DNA of 64,000 nt. Origin: Pseudomonas sp. gcc21 (GTDB lineage: Bacteria; Pseudomonadota; Gammaproteobacteria; Pseudomonadales; Pseudomonadaceae). Below the pieces are notes generated by a model. It worked only from the letters and a program-made list of their open reading frames with translations. It made no database searches and was not told where the DNA came from. Location of the stretch: assembly GCF_012844345.1 (NCBI RefSeq), contig NZ_CP051625.1, forward strand, positions 2,046,001 through 2,110,000. Reading direction: 5' to 3'. The position numbers and the translations under genes were made by a program. Shown here piece after piece: positions 1-9,370 of the stretch (positions are counted from its first letter, which is position 1; every line of letters begins with the position of its first letter).

Positions 1-66
1 AGTCGCGCAAGCAGCGACTACGGCGAGGTACGCCTTCGTTCAACCGTTTCGCGTGTCTATAACTAA
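1..66 (+). CDS. C-terminal end of a minor pilin protein, probably PilX (partial)
   Basis: An open frame runs from the first base of the window and ends with TAA at 64-66, encoding the last 21 residues of a protein (ending LRSTVSRVYN). It lies 16 bases before pilY1 on the same strand. In Pseudomonas minor pilin operons the gene before pilY1 is pilX, so that is the likely identity, but the visible piece is too short to recognise by sequence. Confidence 0.5.
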   Translation, partial: SRASSDYGEVRLRSTVSRVYN

Positions 67-82
67 GCCAGGACGGCCAACC

Positions 83-3000
83 ATGAACATTTTAACTAAT
101 ACGGGCAGAACTTTTTATAGCGCAGGTGTTTTCGCTCTATGCTTTCACGCTGCAGGCTCTCATGCCTCAAACCTGGATATCAGCCAAAGCCCGCTCATGC
201 TGGTAGACTCGGTAGCGCCGAACCTAATATTCACGCTTGATGATTCTGGAAGCATGGAGTTCGCTTACGCCCCAGACGGCTTAAGTGATAAAAACTTCAA
301 AGTCAATGGAGTTACAGTTTGCCCCGACGACTCTAACGGATGTCGCGGCACTCGCAGAGCTAAATCGTCAGACTTTAATCCGATTTATTACAACCCTGAT
401 GTTGATTATATCATTCCAAAAAAGGCAGATGGCTCCAGCTATAGCACCTCTTTTACGTCGGCCCCATGGAACGGATTTACCGGATATAATAAAACTAATC
501 TTTCTAATAACTACATGCCGGTTTGGAACAATGATTGGAGCGGTGGGACTAAATGGGCGAAGCATCCAATCAACTCAGGATTCAATGATCGCGATAAAGG
601 AGCAAAAGCATATTACTATGTATACGACGAATCACTGAATAACTGCTCCGGGGTCAAACACGACGATAGGTGCTATAGGAAAGAAGAACCAGACACTAGC
701 GATGAAAAACAAAATTTCGCTAACTGGTATTCATTTTACCGAACCCGCGGTCTGGCCACGCTGAGCGCAGCCCATTTAGCGTTTTACGAATTGCCTTCAT
801 CCGTACGATTCAGTTGGCAGCGCATCAATCAAAGTAACAGCCCTCTCAGCACAAACTTTTCGGTTTACAGTAGCGATCACAAAACAGATTTTTTTAAATG
901 GATGAAAGACAATAGCTCTTTTAACGGCAGCACCCCCCTTCGCAGAGCAATGAAGCGCGCTGGCGTATTTCTCACCAGCGACAAAGCTTGGCAGAACGAA
1001 ATTGGATCGGGAAATAGCGGAAAGTATTCTTGTCGACCCGCCTATCACGTAATGATGGCAGATGGTATCTGGAACGGCAGCACACCCTCCGACCCTTCCC
1101 CATATAAGCATGACGATAAATCATGGAACACTCCCGACGGAACCAGCTATTCTCCGAAAGCTCCTTATGAAAGCGACGATGACGACACGCTCGCTGATTT
1201 GGCAATGCATTATTGGGCTACAGATCTCCACTCGATTGATAACAACGTAAAACCATTTACTAAATATAAAAGCACTAACCAAGACACCGAATACTGGGAT
1301 CCCAGAAACAACCCCGCCACATGGCAAAACATGGTCAACTTTACTGTCGGCCTTGGACTAACAACCTCATTAGTTGAGACCAACTTAGAATGGGAAACGG
1401 GCAAAGGAACTTTTGACAGTTCAGGCTATAAAAATATCGCAAGTGGAAGCGAAGATTGGCCTAGTGTCTCGTCGAATAACGGTAAAGTATATGATCTTTG
1501 GCACGCGGCAATAAACTCACGCGGCGAGTTCTTCAGCGCCGACAGCCCTGAAACCTTGGTGCAATCCTTCAAAGACATCCTCAATAGGATCGCCGAGCGC
1601 ACTTCGACTGCCGCAGCCGCAGGCTCCACCACCTCCGTAAGCGCTGACGACCCGGATGATCCTTACAATCTGACCATCCTAAACCGTGCTTTCTTTCCAG
1701 AATATAACAGTGAAGACTGGTCAGGTGATGTCAAGCGTTATGACATCAAACGTCTGCCTAACGGCGGCTCGAAGCGCGAACTAATATGGTCTGCCAAGAG
1801 CCTACTGACGAGCTCCGAAAACCGGAATGTTAAAATCGCTGGGGGGGATGCGGACAGCGGTCTCAGAGACTTTTCTTACGACAACCTGGGCGATGAGGTG
1901 CAATCGATTTTCGATATGAATCCAGATGCCTCCGGAGTGGTTACCGATAATAAGGGTTCCAACCGAGTTCGTTACCTACGCGGAGCCCGCGATGCCGAGG
2001 GTAGCAGTTCCACTAATTTCCGAGTCCGTAGTTCCGTTCTGGGAGATATCATAAACTCCACTCCAGTCGTGGTAGGAGCGCCCTCATATTTGCCCTATAT
2101 TGCCGATAAAATAGACGGTGACGCTGGCGAATATCTGACTTTTTTCGAGAACAACAAAGCTAGACCCGAGCTTGTGTACGTCGGCGCAAACGACGGCATG
2201 CTCCATGCGTTTTCTGCTGATAATGGAAACGAAGTGTTCGCTTTTGTGCCCTCTGCGGTGCTTAAGCACATGCCAAAACTCACTGGCCAGACATACAAGG
2301 GCGGAGCGCACCGATTTTTTGTGGACGGCACACCTACGGTCCGGGACGTTTATTTTGACAGCGCTTGGCATACCGTACTGGTCGGCACTCTTGGAGCGGG
2401 CGGTAAATCGCTTTTTGCTCTAGACATTACTAACCCCGGCGAAGATGGCAGCGGCATCAAACTGCTATGGGAAGTTACAAACGAGTCAGACGGGTTCGCA
2501 AATCTCGGTTATTCCTTCCCTGAACCGGAAATCGTACGCCTCCATGGGGGGCAATGGGCAGTCCTTCAAGGAAATGGGTATGACAGCGAGAAGGATGCGG
2601 CGTCTCTACTGATTATAAATATCAAAGACGGCACCCTCATCAAGGAACTGATTGTCGATAGCGGTGGCAACGAGAATAGCGCTAACGGCTTATCTAGCGT
2701 TCGCGGCGCAGATAACAACGGGGATGGCATCGTCGACTACGCTTATGCAGGAGACCTCTTGGGAAACCTCTGGCGCTTCGACTTGGTAGTGCCAGTTCCA
2801 GCTGAGAAAGAGGTTGCAGACCCATTCAGCAAGACTGAACAAGCTTCCTTTACCGATGCTCACTATAAAATCTCCTACGGCAGTACCCCGCTATACCGTG
2901 CGACCTATCCAATCGAAGAAAACCAAACCCGTGTTCAGGCGATAACTTCCCCGCCCTCTCTTGTTCGCCATCCGACTCGACGGGGCTATATCGTCATGTT

Positions 3001-3688
3001 CGGTACCGGGAAGTACTTCGAGAACTCTGACGCAGCTCCGGACACCACCAAAGCCCACAGCATTTACGGTGTCTGGGATCGCCTAACAAAAGCACAGCCC
3101 ACTGTCAGTTCTGATGCAGGCTCGCTCACCCGTAGCAACCTTCAGCAGCAAACAATAGAAGCGCAAAGCAGCACCACTTTCACCGGCGAGGTTAATGTCG
3201 AACGCACCGTCCGCTATATTTCTGACAATCCCGTCCAATGGTATGTAAACGGTACTACTCCCGCAGAAGAGTCTAACAAGAATAAGGTCCTTAAATGGGG
3301 GTGGTATGTCGATTTGGAGGTCGACAGCAAAAAAGGCGAAATGATGGTCGATAGAATGGTCGCTCGCGGCAATACACTTCTATTCGGGACTATTACGCCC
3401 AATGAGGATCCATGCGCGGATGGCGCAGCTTATTGGGCATATGGCATCAATGCGCATACAGGAGCACGCACCAAGCACCCAACCTTTGATTTCAGCCAGG
3501 ATGGCTCGTTTGACAGCAAAGACAGCGACCAAGGTAAAGCACCTTCGAGTTATGAATCCGATTCGCCTATCACCCTGACCCGGGACGGAAGTGTGATTGA
3601 TACCGAAACTTCTGTAGGTTTCGCCACGTCACCCGAACTGCAAGGTCGGCAAAGCTGGCAGGCTATCCCCTTGGAGACTGAAGAATGA
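83..3688 (+). CDS. pilY1: PilY1, type IV pilus tip adhesin/assembly protein
   Basis: A large secreted protein of type IV pili, which primes pilus assembly with the minor pilins and acts in adhesion and surface sensing. The ATG at 83 has AGGA 9 bases upstream and starts a signal peptide (MNILTNTG... to SHAS); an upstream GTG at 53 would overlap the preceding gene and spoil the leader. Near residue 55 the motif DDSGSM gives a DxSxS MIDAS-like site of a von Willebrand A-type N-terminal half. The C-terminal half carries the PilC/PilY1 beta-propeller, with a calcium-loop motif [10 protein letters not shown] at about residues 875-885. At about 1200 residues it is of usual size. Its stop overlaps the pilE start (ATGA), so the two are translationally coupled. 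No pilY2 is present between them. The first kilobase looks AT-richer than most of the window. Confidence 0.93.
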   Translation: MNILTNTGRTFYSAGVFALCFHAAGSHASNLDISQSPLMLVDSVAPNLIFTLDDSGSMEFAYAPDGLSDKNFKVNGVTVCPDDSNGCRGTRRAKSSDFNPIYYNPDVDYIIPKKADGSSYSTSFTSAPWNGFTGYNKTNLSNNYMPVWNNDWSGGTKWAKHPINSGFNDRDKGAKAYYYVYDESLNNCSGVKHDDRCYRKEEPDTSDEKQNFANWYSFYRTRGLATLSAAHLAFYELPSSVRFSWQRINQSNSPLSTNFSVYSSDHKTDFFKWMKDNSSFNGSTPLRRAMKRAGVFLTSDKAWQNEIGSGNSGKYSCRPAYHVMMADGIWNGSTPSDPSPYKHDDKSWNTPDGTSYSPKAPYESDDDDTLADLAMHYWATDLHSIDNNVKPFTKYKSTNQDTEYWDPRNNPATWQNMVNFTVGLGLTTSLVETNLEWETGKGTFDSSGYKNIASGSEDWPSVSSNNGKVYDLWHAAINSRGEFFSADSPETLVQSFKDILNRIAERTSTAAAAGSTTSVSADDPDDPYNLTILNRAFFPEYNSEDWSGDVKRYDIKRLPNGGSKRELIWSAKSLLTSSENRNVKIAGGDADSGLRDFSYDNLGDEVQSIFDMNPDASGVVTDNKGSNRVRYLRGARDAEGSSSTNFRVRSSVLGDIINSTPVVVGAPSYLPYIADKIDGDAGEYLTFFENNKARPELVYVGANDGMLHAFSADNGNEVFAFVPSAVLKHMPKLTGQTYKGGAHRFFVDGTPTVRDVYFDSAWHTVLVGTLGAGGKSLFALDITNPGEDGSGIKLLWEVTNESDGFANLGYSFPEPEIVRLHGGQWAVLQGNGYDSEKDAASLLIINIKDGTLIKELIVDSGGNENSANGLSSVRGADNNGDGIVDYAYAGDLLGNLWRFDLVVPVPAEKEVADPFSKTEQASFTDAHYKISYGSTPLYRATYPIEENQTRVQAITSPPSLVRHPTRRGYIVMFGTGKYFENSDAAPDTTKAHSIYGVWDRLTKAQPTVSSDAGSLTRSNLQQQTIEAQSSTTFTGEVNVERTVRYISDNPVQWYVNGTTPAEESNKNKVLKWGWYVDLEVDSKKGEMMVDRMVARGNTLLFGTITPNEDPCADGAAYWAYGINAHTGARTKHPTFDFSQDGSFDSKDSDQGKAPSSYESDSPITLTRDGSVIDTETSVGFATSPELQGRQSWQAIPLETEE

Positions 3689-4107
3689 GGTCAATCAAAC
3701 CAAGCGCTATCCGCGGCTTTACGTTGATCGAGGTTATGATTGTTGTAGCCATTATCGGCATCCTGGCATCCATTGCGCTGCCTAGTTATCGGGAATATGT
3801 ACTTCGCGGTAACCGGGCAGAAGGGCAAGCGTTCTTGACCGCAGCAGCCGCTCGGCAGGAACGGTATCGCGCCCAAAACAGCGGTTACGCGGATACGCTT
3901 ACCAAGCTATATGGCGAGACTTCAAAGAAATCCGAAACCGGCAAATACTCTCTTGGAGTAAGCGTGGCCGGTGATGGCACTGATGGGGGCTTTGCCCTCA
4001 CGGCCACGCAGTCATTCGGTGATACCGATTGTGGAAACCTGACGTTGAATGGACTAGGTGAAAAAGGCGTCAGCGGATCCAAGGACGCAGAAGATTGCTG
4101 GAAATAA
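3685..4107 (+). CDS. pilE: PilE, type IV minor pilin
   Basis: A minor pilin that joins the tip complex of the type IV pilus. The N-terminus has a short basic leader ending in glycine followed by [18 protein letters not shown], the prepilin peptidase site with Glu at mature position 5 and the hydrophobic helix that anchors the subunit in the inner membrane. Two cysteines near the end (DTDCGN and DCWK) could form the C-terminal disulfide loop. 140 residues is the normal size. The ATG overlaps the pilY1 stop by four bases, which supports this start and cotranscription. It closes the minor pilin operon. Confidence 0.9.
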   Translation: MRSIKPSAIRGFTLIEVMIVVAIIGILASIALPSYREYVLRGNRAEGQAFLTAAAARQERYRAQNSGYADTLTKLYGETSKKSETGKYSLGVSVAGDGTDGGFALTATQSFGDTDCGNLTLNGLGEKGVSGSKDAEDCWK

Positions 4108-4236
4108 TAGGTATTACATTCGCCAATGGGATGGTTGCGATACGGGCCAAGCTCGAAACCGTCCCACGGCATTACGTCACGCCGGCTATTGTCGTAAGCT
4201 CCCCGTCGCGCCCTCGTGATTCAATTTTCAATTACC

Positions 4237-4722
4237 TCAGCCCCACCCCACCAACAAATCCCCCGGCCCGTGCACATCATCCCGCGTGCTACCAATCATC
4301 CGCACCGCACTTGCAGCCCGCTCAGGCTGAAATACAAAACAAGCCCCGGACCGCGCCTTCAATACCTGGCCCGCATCCCGGATCTGGTCGAGATCGATTC
4401 CCTTGCTGGCTGCGACCATTACTGCCCGTCGTTGAACGTATAGCGCTTCAAGCGTCTTGTCGTCGAGTGCTTCTTCTGCCCATGGGAATATGCTGCGCAG
4501 GTCTTTTCCGTTGAACGCATCGTCGCTGTCGATCCTGGTGCCGCGCAGGCGCCAGTCGAGCAGTTGCTCATCGTTGAGCCATAGCTGTGCATGACGATAC
4601 TCGTACATGGCGCCGATTACCTTTGCCACATATTCACGTCGTCCCGGCCGCAGCGCCTGTGACAGCGCGACCATGAGCAGGTCGTACTGGTGCGTGCACT
4701 GTTGCTTACCATCAATTTCCGC
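4237..4722 (-). pseudogene. Truncated DUF2889 gene copy (3' two-thirds only)
   Basis: This stretch encodes about 159 residues that align without gaps to residues 87-246 of the intact DUF2889 protein at 6701-7456, roughly 85 percent identical by eye (for example CTHQYDLLMVALSQALRPGR in both). The first third of the gene, including the WTICP motif, is missing. Homology stops at 4722, where a tandem palindromic repeat begins. The open frame runs on to 4788 through repeat sequence, so a chimeric short protein with an unrelated N-terminus is possible, but no good ribosome site was seen. Best read as a decaying duplicate; differences from the intact copy are mostly substitutions that keep the frame. 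Confidence 0.8.
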
Positions 4723-4934
4723 GAAAATATTGGGGTCAGATGAACATTTTTGCGTTGCCCCTTGGGATCCGCCAACTTGATGATTCATTTGTCCCGGCTG
4801 CAGAGTGGTCGGGGCAGCCTTGATACGGAAAAATATTGGGGTCAGATGAACATTTTTTGCGTTACCCCTTGGGGTCCACCAACTTGATGATTCATTTGAC
4901 CCGGCTGCAGAGTGGTCGGGGCAGCCTTGATACG
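4723..4934. repeat. Tandem direct repeat of a palindromic unit (105 and 107 bases)
   Basis: Two near-identical units lie head to tail, 4723-4827 and 4828-4934, differing by a few substitutions and two single-base length changes in A and T runs. In the second unit GGGTCAGATGAA (4839-4850) and TTCATTTGACCC (4891-4902) form an inverted repeat with one mismatch, and ACCCCTTGGGGT (4864-4875) is a perfect inner palindrome, so each unit can fold into a stem-loop. This resembles REP- or MITE-like intergenic elements. It sits exactly at the truncation point of the DUF2889 fragment. Confidence 0.85.
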
Positions 4935-4986
4935 AGCTGGTGCTCGCCCTCCAAAGCCGGCGGGTGCAGCAGTTCTCTCGACGAGG

Positions 4987-6270
4987 TTATCCGTTCGCTA
5001 CGCTCACCCATCTCCGCTTATCGCTCAGCAAGCTTCGCATGGTCCCTCTATCCCAAGCATTGAGCATTTTGGTCCCAATATCGGTGAAGCAATCGACTTC
5101 ACTTATATGCTGGCGCAGTTCGATGGCGGCTTTACTGATTCCATCGGCTACCTGTTCAAGCAGCTGCGCGACCTGCGTTTCACCCAACCCGCAGGAAATT
5201 CTGCCGAAGTTGTAAAGCAGCTTGTGCTTTGGCCAGTTCTTCGAGCCGGCCAACATCAAAGCCATATGGTCTTTGGGCAGATAGGCGGTGGTGGTAATGA
5301 GATCAAACGCCGGCGCCAGGCGGATGTCAGCATCAATACCTGTATGGTCGTAAAGCAGTCCATAGTTTTTCAGGTGAGCGTCGCCGTTCTGTATCGCTGT
5401 GGTAAGCGCAACACTCACAAATAACTCTTGCAGCGCTCGGGCTCTGCGCTCTACGGGCAGGTAGGCGTTGATGATCCGCGCGCAGGCTTCGTAGCTTGAG
5501 TCATACTTTTCGTCGGTTACCTTGCCACTGAGCACGCAGAAGTCCTCAAAGCCCAAGTAACCCCCTTCAGCCACATCGAAACGCTCGATTATTAGAAACT
5601 TGCCGCCTGAGCTCAGCTCATGCCTGGCGACATTGAGTCCTGCATATGTGGCTGCGCGCAGACAGAAGTATTCATTGGTCGCCAGTTCGGGATATTGGTT
5701 GGCTTGCCAAGCCTTGACGATGTGCGTCGCACCGCGATGGGTCAGGCGGGTTACGTCCCCGCCCGCATCATCGCGCACCAATACTTTGGGTTGCACACCG
5801 GACACACCAGAATAAGCGGCATAGGTAGATAAAAGATCGTCGAATAAATCCTGTGCGCCATCATGCACCAGCAACTCCTGGATCGAGGTACCAGGCATAG
5901 GCCTGCGCTGCTGTTGGCCAAGGGTAATGCGACCCAGCTGATATGGCCCAATCACGCTCAGCAGTTGCAGCGCGTCAAAGCTGGCCACGGCTTTGCGAAA
6001 CATGTTCATGAGCGCCATGCGTAGATGGCCTTCTGGCATGTTCATGTCGAAGATGGGGTGAATGCCTTCATATGAATAGGGCCGAGCCCGGACAGGCATA
6101 TTCAGCGAGACAGCTAAGCGCTCCGAAATCGCCGGCTCATACCCGAACAGGTGTTCTCGCCGCTTGCCACGGCTGGATATTGATTCCAGATTGCCGACCG
6201 CTACGTCAGAAACGCGCACCGCCAGCCTGACACTGCTCGCGTTTTTGTCTGCATCAATTGGCTCAGTCAT
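4987..6270 (-). CDS. hipA: HipA-family serine/threonine kinase toxin
   Basis: Toxin of a type II toxin-antitoxin pair. HipA kinases phosphorylate a cellular target (GltX in the E. coli family member) and cause growth arrest and persistence; the target here is not known. The N-terminal HipA_N-type domain is followed by the kinase core, with SGVSGVQPK at about residue 155 (the autophosphorylation and phosphate loop), NGDAHLKN at about 296 (catalytic Asp and Asn) and AFDLIT at about 322 (metal-binding Asp). At 427 residues it is close to full family length. The ATG at 6270 overlaps the hipB stop by eight bases; a TTG one codon upstream is less likely. The stop codon lies in a 17-base stretch that also occurs in the intact DUF2889 gene (7312-7328), so the 3' end of the module is joined to DUF2889-like sequence. 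All key residues seem intact. Confidence 0.9.
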   Translation of the reverse strand: MTEPIDADKNASSVRLAVRVSDVAVGNLESISSRGKRREHLFGYEPAISERLAVSLNMPVRARPYSYEGIHPIFDMNMPEGHLRMALMNMFRKAVASFDALQLLSVIGPYQLGRITLGQQQRRPMPGTSIQELLVHDGAQDLFDDLLSTYAAYSGVSGVQPKVLVRDDAGGDVTRLTHRGATHIVKAWQANQYPELATNEYFCLRAATYAGLNVARHELSSGGKFLIIERFDVAEGGYLGFEDFCVLSGKVTDEKYDSSYEACARIINAYLPVERRARALQELFVSVALTTAIQNGDAHLKNYGLLYDHTGIDADIRLAPAFDLITTTAYLPKDHMALMLAGSKNWPKHKLLYNFGRISCGLGETQVAQLLEQVADGISKAAIELRQHISEVDCFTDIGTKMLNAWDRGTMRSLLSDKRRWVSVANG

Positions 6271-6514
6271 CAAAACCCCACTCCTTCAGCTCATCCAGAG
6301 TGGGGCGGCCGCTTTGTTCTTTAACCGCCAGGGTATGCCCGAGCGCATTAAGCAACCTCTCATACTTGCGTACGCCGAGTTCTACTATCGTATTGTTCTC
6401 GATACCCGATACCGTTGCCCGGCTGATACCCACCTGGGCTGCCAGTTCAGCCTGGGTGAGGCCTCGCTCTTTACGCAACTGATGGATGGTTTTCCCGAGC
6501 TCTTCGACGCTCAT
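6263..6514 (-). CDS. hipB: HipB-like antitoxin, XRE-family repressor
   Basis: Antitoxin and autorepressor for the adjacent hipA. The 83-residue protein is almost all one XRE helix-turn-helix domain (LTQAELAAQVGISRATVSG at about residues 19-37), followed by a short tail ending WGFDD; HipB tails often end in a bulky residue that seals the toxin pocket and is targeted by proteolysis. It precedes hipA in the same operon with an eight-base overlap, the usual antitoxin-first order. The ribosome site is weak (GGAT). The promoter at 6552-6579 holds two direct repeats that may be its operator. Confidence 0.9.
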   Translation of the reverse strand: MSVEELGKTIHQLRKERGLTQAELAAQVGISRATVSGIENNTIVELGVRKYERLLNALGHTLAVKEQSGRPTLDELKEWGFDD

Positions 6515-6547
6515 ATGTCATATATCCAATACAAAAATGGTATTGAC

Positions 6548-6579
6548 CGACATTATGCATTGAATATTCGACATTACAA
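6548..6579 (-). promoter_or_regulatory. hipBA promoter with paired operator repeats
   Basis: On the minus strand, TTGTAA (6574-6579) and CATAAT (6552-6557) are separated by 16 bases and form a plausible -35/-10 pair upstream of hipB. TAATGTCG occurs twice, at 6569-6576 and 6548-6555, exactly 21 bases apart (two helical turns). One overlaps the -35 box and the other the -10 box, as expected for an autorepressor site. HipB as the binder is an inference. Confidence 0.6.
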
Positions 6580-6700
6580 ATTTGATTTCCGGATACGGTC
6601 ATCCCTGGAACCGTCGCGGATCTTGCCGGCTTGATGGATGACTTGTGGCTGCGAGTTGTTTGCTGGTTCTGGTACGAGCTGACGCTCGAACCTCCCGGCG

Positions 6701-7456
6701 TCACGTCTCTGTTGACGGTTCGCCCCACCCTACCAACAAGTTGCCTGCATGCTGCACATCGTCGCGGGTACTGCCAATTACTCGCACTGCACTGTCAGCC
6801 CGCTCAGGCTGGAAGACAAAACACGCCCCGGAACGCGCCTTCAATACCTGACCAGCATCCCGAATCTGGTCCAGATCAATGCCCTTGCTTGCCGCAACCA
6901 TCACGGCGCGCCGCTGCACATAGAGGGCTTCCAGGGTTTGGTCATCCAGATGCACTTCTGCCCAAGGCATGATATTGCGTAGATCACGCTGATCGAACTG
7001 GTCATTACTGTCGATCACGGTACCGCGCAGGCGCCAGTCGAGTAACTTCTCGCCATCAAGCCAGAGTTCGGCATGCCGATATTCATGCATGGCGCCGACT
7101 ACTTTAGCTACATATTCTCGCCGCCCGGGCCGGAGCGCCTGGGATAGCGCAACCATCAACAGATCATACTGGTGAGTGCATTGCTGCTTGCCATCAATGT
7201 CCGCAAGGTTGACGGCGATGCGTTGACGCAGCGGCCGGCCTACGAACTCCTGCAGCTTCGTCGCAGCCTGGGGGCAAATGGTCCAGGGCGTGCGCCGGGC
7301 GATGCTGTTAACCGAGGTTATCCGTTCGCCGTCATGCTCCAGGTTGAGAACAAAATAATGGTGCTCATCCTCCATCGCTACCTGGCACTCGGACGCAGTC
7401 ACGTCGAAGACCACGCGGCGATAGAAAACGTGGGGGGGTAATTGCGGCACATGCAT
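6701..7456 (-). CDS. DUF2889 family protein, function unknown
   Basis: A 251-residue protein with the DUF2889 hallmarks: an early strand-rich section (FYRRVVFDV, then HDGERITSV), PWTICPQA at about residues 57-64 and QCTHQYDLL at about 92-100. No signal peptide or membrane segment is seen, so it is probably cytoplasmic. Family function is not known to me. The ATG at 7456 has GGGAG seven bases upstream and starts after the end of the preceding J-domain gene, so an upstream start that would overlap it is rejected. It lies 22 bases after that gene and is probably cotranscribed with it. Its 3' two-thirds is duplicated at 4237-4722. Confidence 0.75.
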   Translation of the reverse strand: MHVPQLPPHVFYRRVVFDVTASECQVAMEDEHHYFVLNLEHDGERITSVNSIARRTPWTICPQAATKLQEFVGRPLRQRIAVNLADIDGKQQCTHQYDLLMVALSQALRPGRREYVAKVVGAMHEYRHAELWLDGEKLLDWRLRGTVIDSNDQFDQRDLRNIMPWAEVHLDDQTLEALYVQRRAVMVAASKGIDLDQIRDAGQVLKARSGACFVFQPERADSAVRVIGSTRDDVQHAGNLLVGWGEPSTET

Positions 7457-7478
7457 TGGCTGGCTCCCGGCGAATTTC

Positions 7479-8582
7479 TCACTCAAATTCGAAGCTGTAA
7501 TCCTGCATATATTCCAGCCGCGCCTCAAGATAGGGCTTGAGCTTGTTCAGGCTCGTTGCCTGTTCGCGGAACAGCCGGAGATTCGTAATGTTTCGTTTTA
7601 GATCAGAGAGGTGAGCCTCTATGTTGCTCCACGTCGCCTTATCCGTCTTCCTATGAAATCGCTCATACAACGCACCCGCAAAGGGATCCTCATAGAGAAT
7701 GTCTTCCTGTTCGACGCGCAGGAACTCGTATTGATTTTGTAGCAGCTCGGTTGCCCCGGCTAGGTCGCCGCCCAGATCCTCCAGCGGTGACTTTCCGACA
7801 TGCTCTGTGTACAAGGCGAATAGCCTGACGAGGTCCTTGCTGTCTCGTGCCTCGACCAGCTCGCTCATCAAGCGGTTCTTTTCAGCACGGGCGTCCTCAT
7901 CCTGCTCAAGATCAGGATGAAGCACGCGGGCCACCTTACGAAACAGCTTGTTGATGGACGAGCCCTTCATTAGCTTGTTCATCGCCTGCTCTGTAGCTTG
8001 CCGCTCTTTTTCAAAGGCTTGCTGACGCGCAAATTCAAATGAGTCCTGCTCGCCAAAGGCAGCTTCCTGCTCAAACTCGGCGAAAAGGTCCTCGAACATG
8101 TCGTCCATACGCTCATCATCTGCTGCATCGGATGGTTCCTGGTAGTTGCCAGCGTCAGCAGAATCCATTGCCTCTGACAATTCCGACGTTATCCCCGGAT
8201 GCATTTTTTCCAGCATGGCCTCCACCTGTTGAAGCAGCGGGGCCATATCAATATCGCCAGCAAAGGGATTGTTGTGGATGGTAGACATACAGTCTGCGAT
8301 CCAATCCATCAGTACTTGCCGTTGCCATTGCGTCAAGGATTTGCGGCCATAAAAAACCAGAAGATGCTCGCAGGTTTGGTACAGCGTATCGACGTAGGCT
8401 TTTTCCTGATCCTGAATGGCCTCGCTGACACGCTGCGAGAAGGCCTTCATTTCCTCTCGTAGCTTGGCATTCTTTTTTTGCTGACTAATCACTCGCTCCC
8501 ACGCCTTTTCGAACAGGGCTTCGGGCGACCGGTTGTCTTTTTTTGTCTGTTTCGAGGATTTTTTGTGGACCTTGATGTTCAT
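7479..8582 (-). CDS. J-domain-like protein (DnaJ-related)
   Basis: A 367-residue, highly charged soluble protein. Residues 205-250 (KLFRKVARVLHPDLEQDED...) resemble helices II and III of a J domain with the HPD motif at about residues 222-224, which suggests it recruits an Hsp70 partner. The rest is helical, with a very acidic stretch at about 150-180 (DDERMDDMFEDLFAEFEQE). There is no zinc-finger or classic DnaJ substrate domain. The ATG at 8582 is preferred because the 43 codons upstream encode a low-quality Gly/Pro/Asp-rich stretch; GAAGAG lies about nine bases before it. DUF2889 follows by 22 bases, so the two form a unit of unknown job. Confidence 0.65.
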   Translation of the reverse strand: MNIKVHKKSSKQTKKDNRSPEALFEKAWERVISQQKKNAKLREEMKAFSQRVSEAIQDQEKAYVDTLYQTCEHLLVFYGRKSLTQWQRQVLMDWIADCMSTIHNNPFAGDIDMAPLLQQVEAMLEKMHPGITSELSEAMDSADAGNYQEPSDAADDERMDDMFEDLFAEFEQEAAFGEQDSFEFARQQAFEKERQATEQAMNKLMKGSSINKLFRKVARVLHPDLEQDEDARAEKNRLMSELVEARDSKDLVRLFALYTEHVGKSPLEDLGGDLAGATELLQNQYEFLRVEQEDILYEDPFAGALYERFHRKTDKATWSNIEAHLSDLKRNITNLRLFREQATSLNKLKPYLEARLEYMQDYSFEFE

Positions 8583-8843
8583 GTGCCAACTCTTCGGGTT
8601 TTGATCATTATGCGGCCTGCGGTCACCACCACCGTCATCATCCACGACTGATAAAGGCGTTGCAAAGGGGCTTGCTTGAGTCCGACTACCAATACCAATG
8701 CCTGCTCCCAACGTGAACCTGCGCGCAAATTCAGGCGACGGACGGACCTATAACGGATCACTGTCCTACAATTCCCATGTCGAACCGTTCAGGTTCATTC
8801 CGGGCATATGGCAGTAGCCCGCTTACGTCAAGGAGGACAGGCC

Positions 8844-9362
8844 ATGCGGTCACACGGATTCACATTACTGGAGCTGATGGTGGCGCTGGCCATTCTCGGC
8901 ATCATGCTGGCGATCGGGGTGCCTGCGTTTGGTACTGTCATCGACAGTCAGCGAATGGATGACGGCGTCAATGGTCTGGTGCGGGGCCTCAACTATACCC
9001 GCACTGAAGCGGTACGCCGCAACCGTCCGGTCACGGTGTCGCCAATCGATGCGGATTGGAACGCGGGCTGGCGGATTTTCCTTGATCGTAACAACAACGG
9101 GCTGTACGAGGCGGGCGAGACGCTGCTACGCGAAGACATACCCGCTGACGTCGCTTTCGTTCATGCCAACAACAATGTCGCCAGCTATGTGCGGTACAAC
9201 CCGCATGGTGAATCAGTATTGCTCAACGGCGGCTTTCAAGCGGGAACATTCAGGTTCTGTCCCCGCAAAGCCGAGACGCAAGGCAGGAAGCTGATCATCA
9301 ATCGCATCGGACGGGTACGGCTGGAGCGCGAAGTAATCGATGCTCAATATTGCTCTGGCTGA
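8844..9362 (+). CDS. fimT: FimT/GspH-type minor pseudopilin, candidate DNA-binding pilin
   Basis: A type IV pilin-like protein of 172 residues. MRSHG is the leader and FTLLELMVALAILGIMLAIG the prepilin peptidase site and membrane helix, with Glu at mature position 5. The remainder fits the GspH/FimT domain. Close to the C-terminus is GRVR (about residues 156-159), matching the GRxR motif reported for FimT proteins that bind DNA during natural transformation. The ATG at 8844 has a strong AAGGAGG site upstream; a start at 8808 would put 12 extra residues before the leader. It stands alone, about 4.7 kb from the pilE end of the minor pilin operon, and converges on argJ. FimU is the main alternative name. 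Confidence 0.8.
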   Translation: MRSHGFTLLELMVALAILGIMLAIGVPAFGTVIDSQRMDDGVNGLVRGLNYTRTEAVRRNRPVTVSPIDADWNAGWRIFLDRNNNGLYEAGETLLREDIPADVAFVHANNNVASYVRYNPHGESVLLNGGFQAGTFRFCPRKAETQGRKLIINRIGRVRLEREVIDAQYCSG

Positions 9363-9370
9363 CAAGACAA

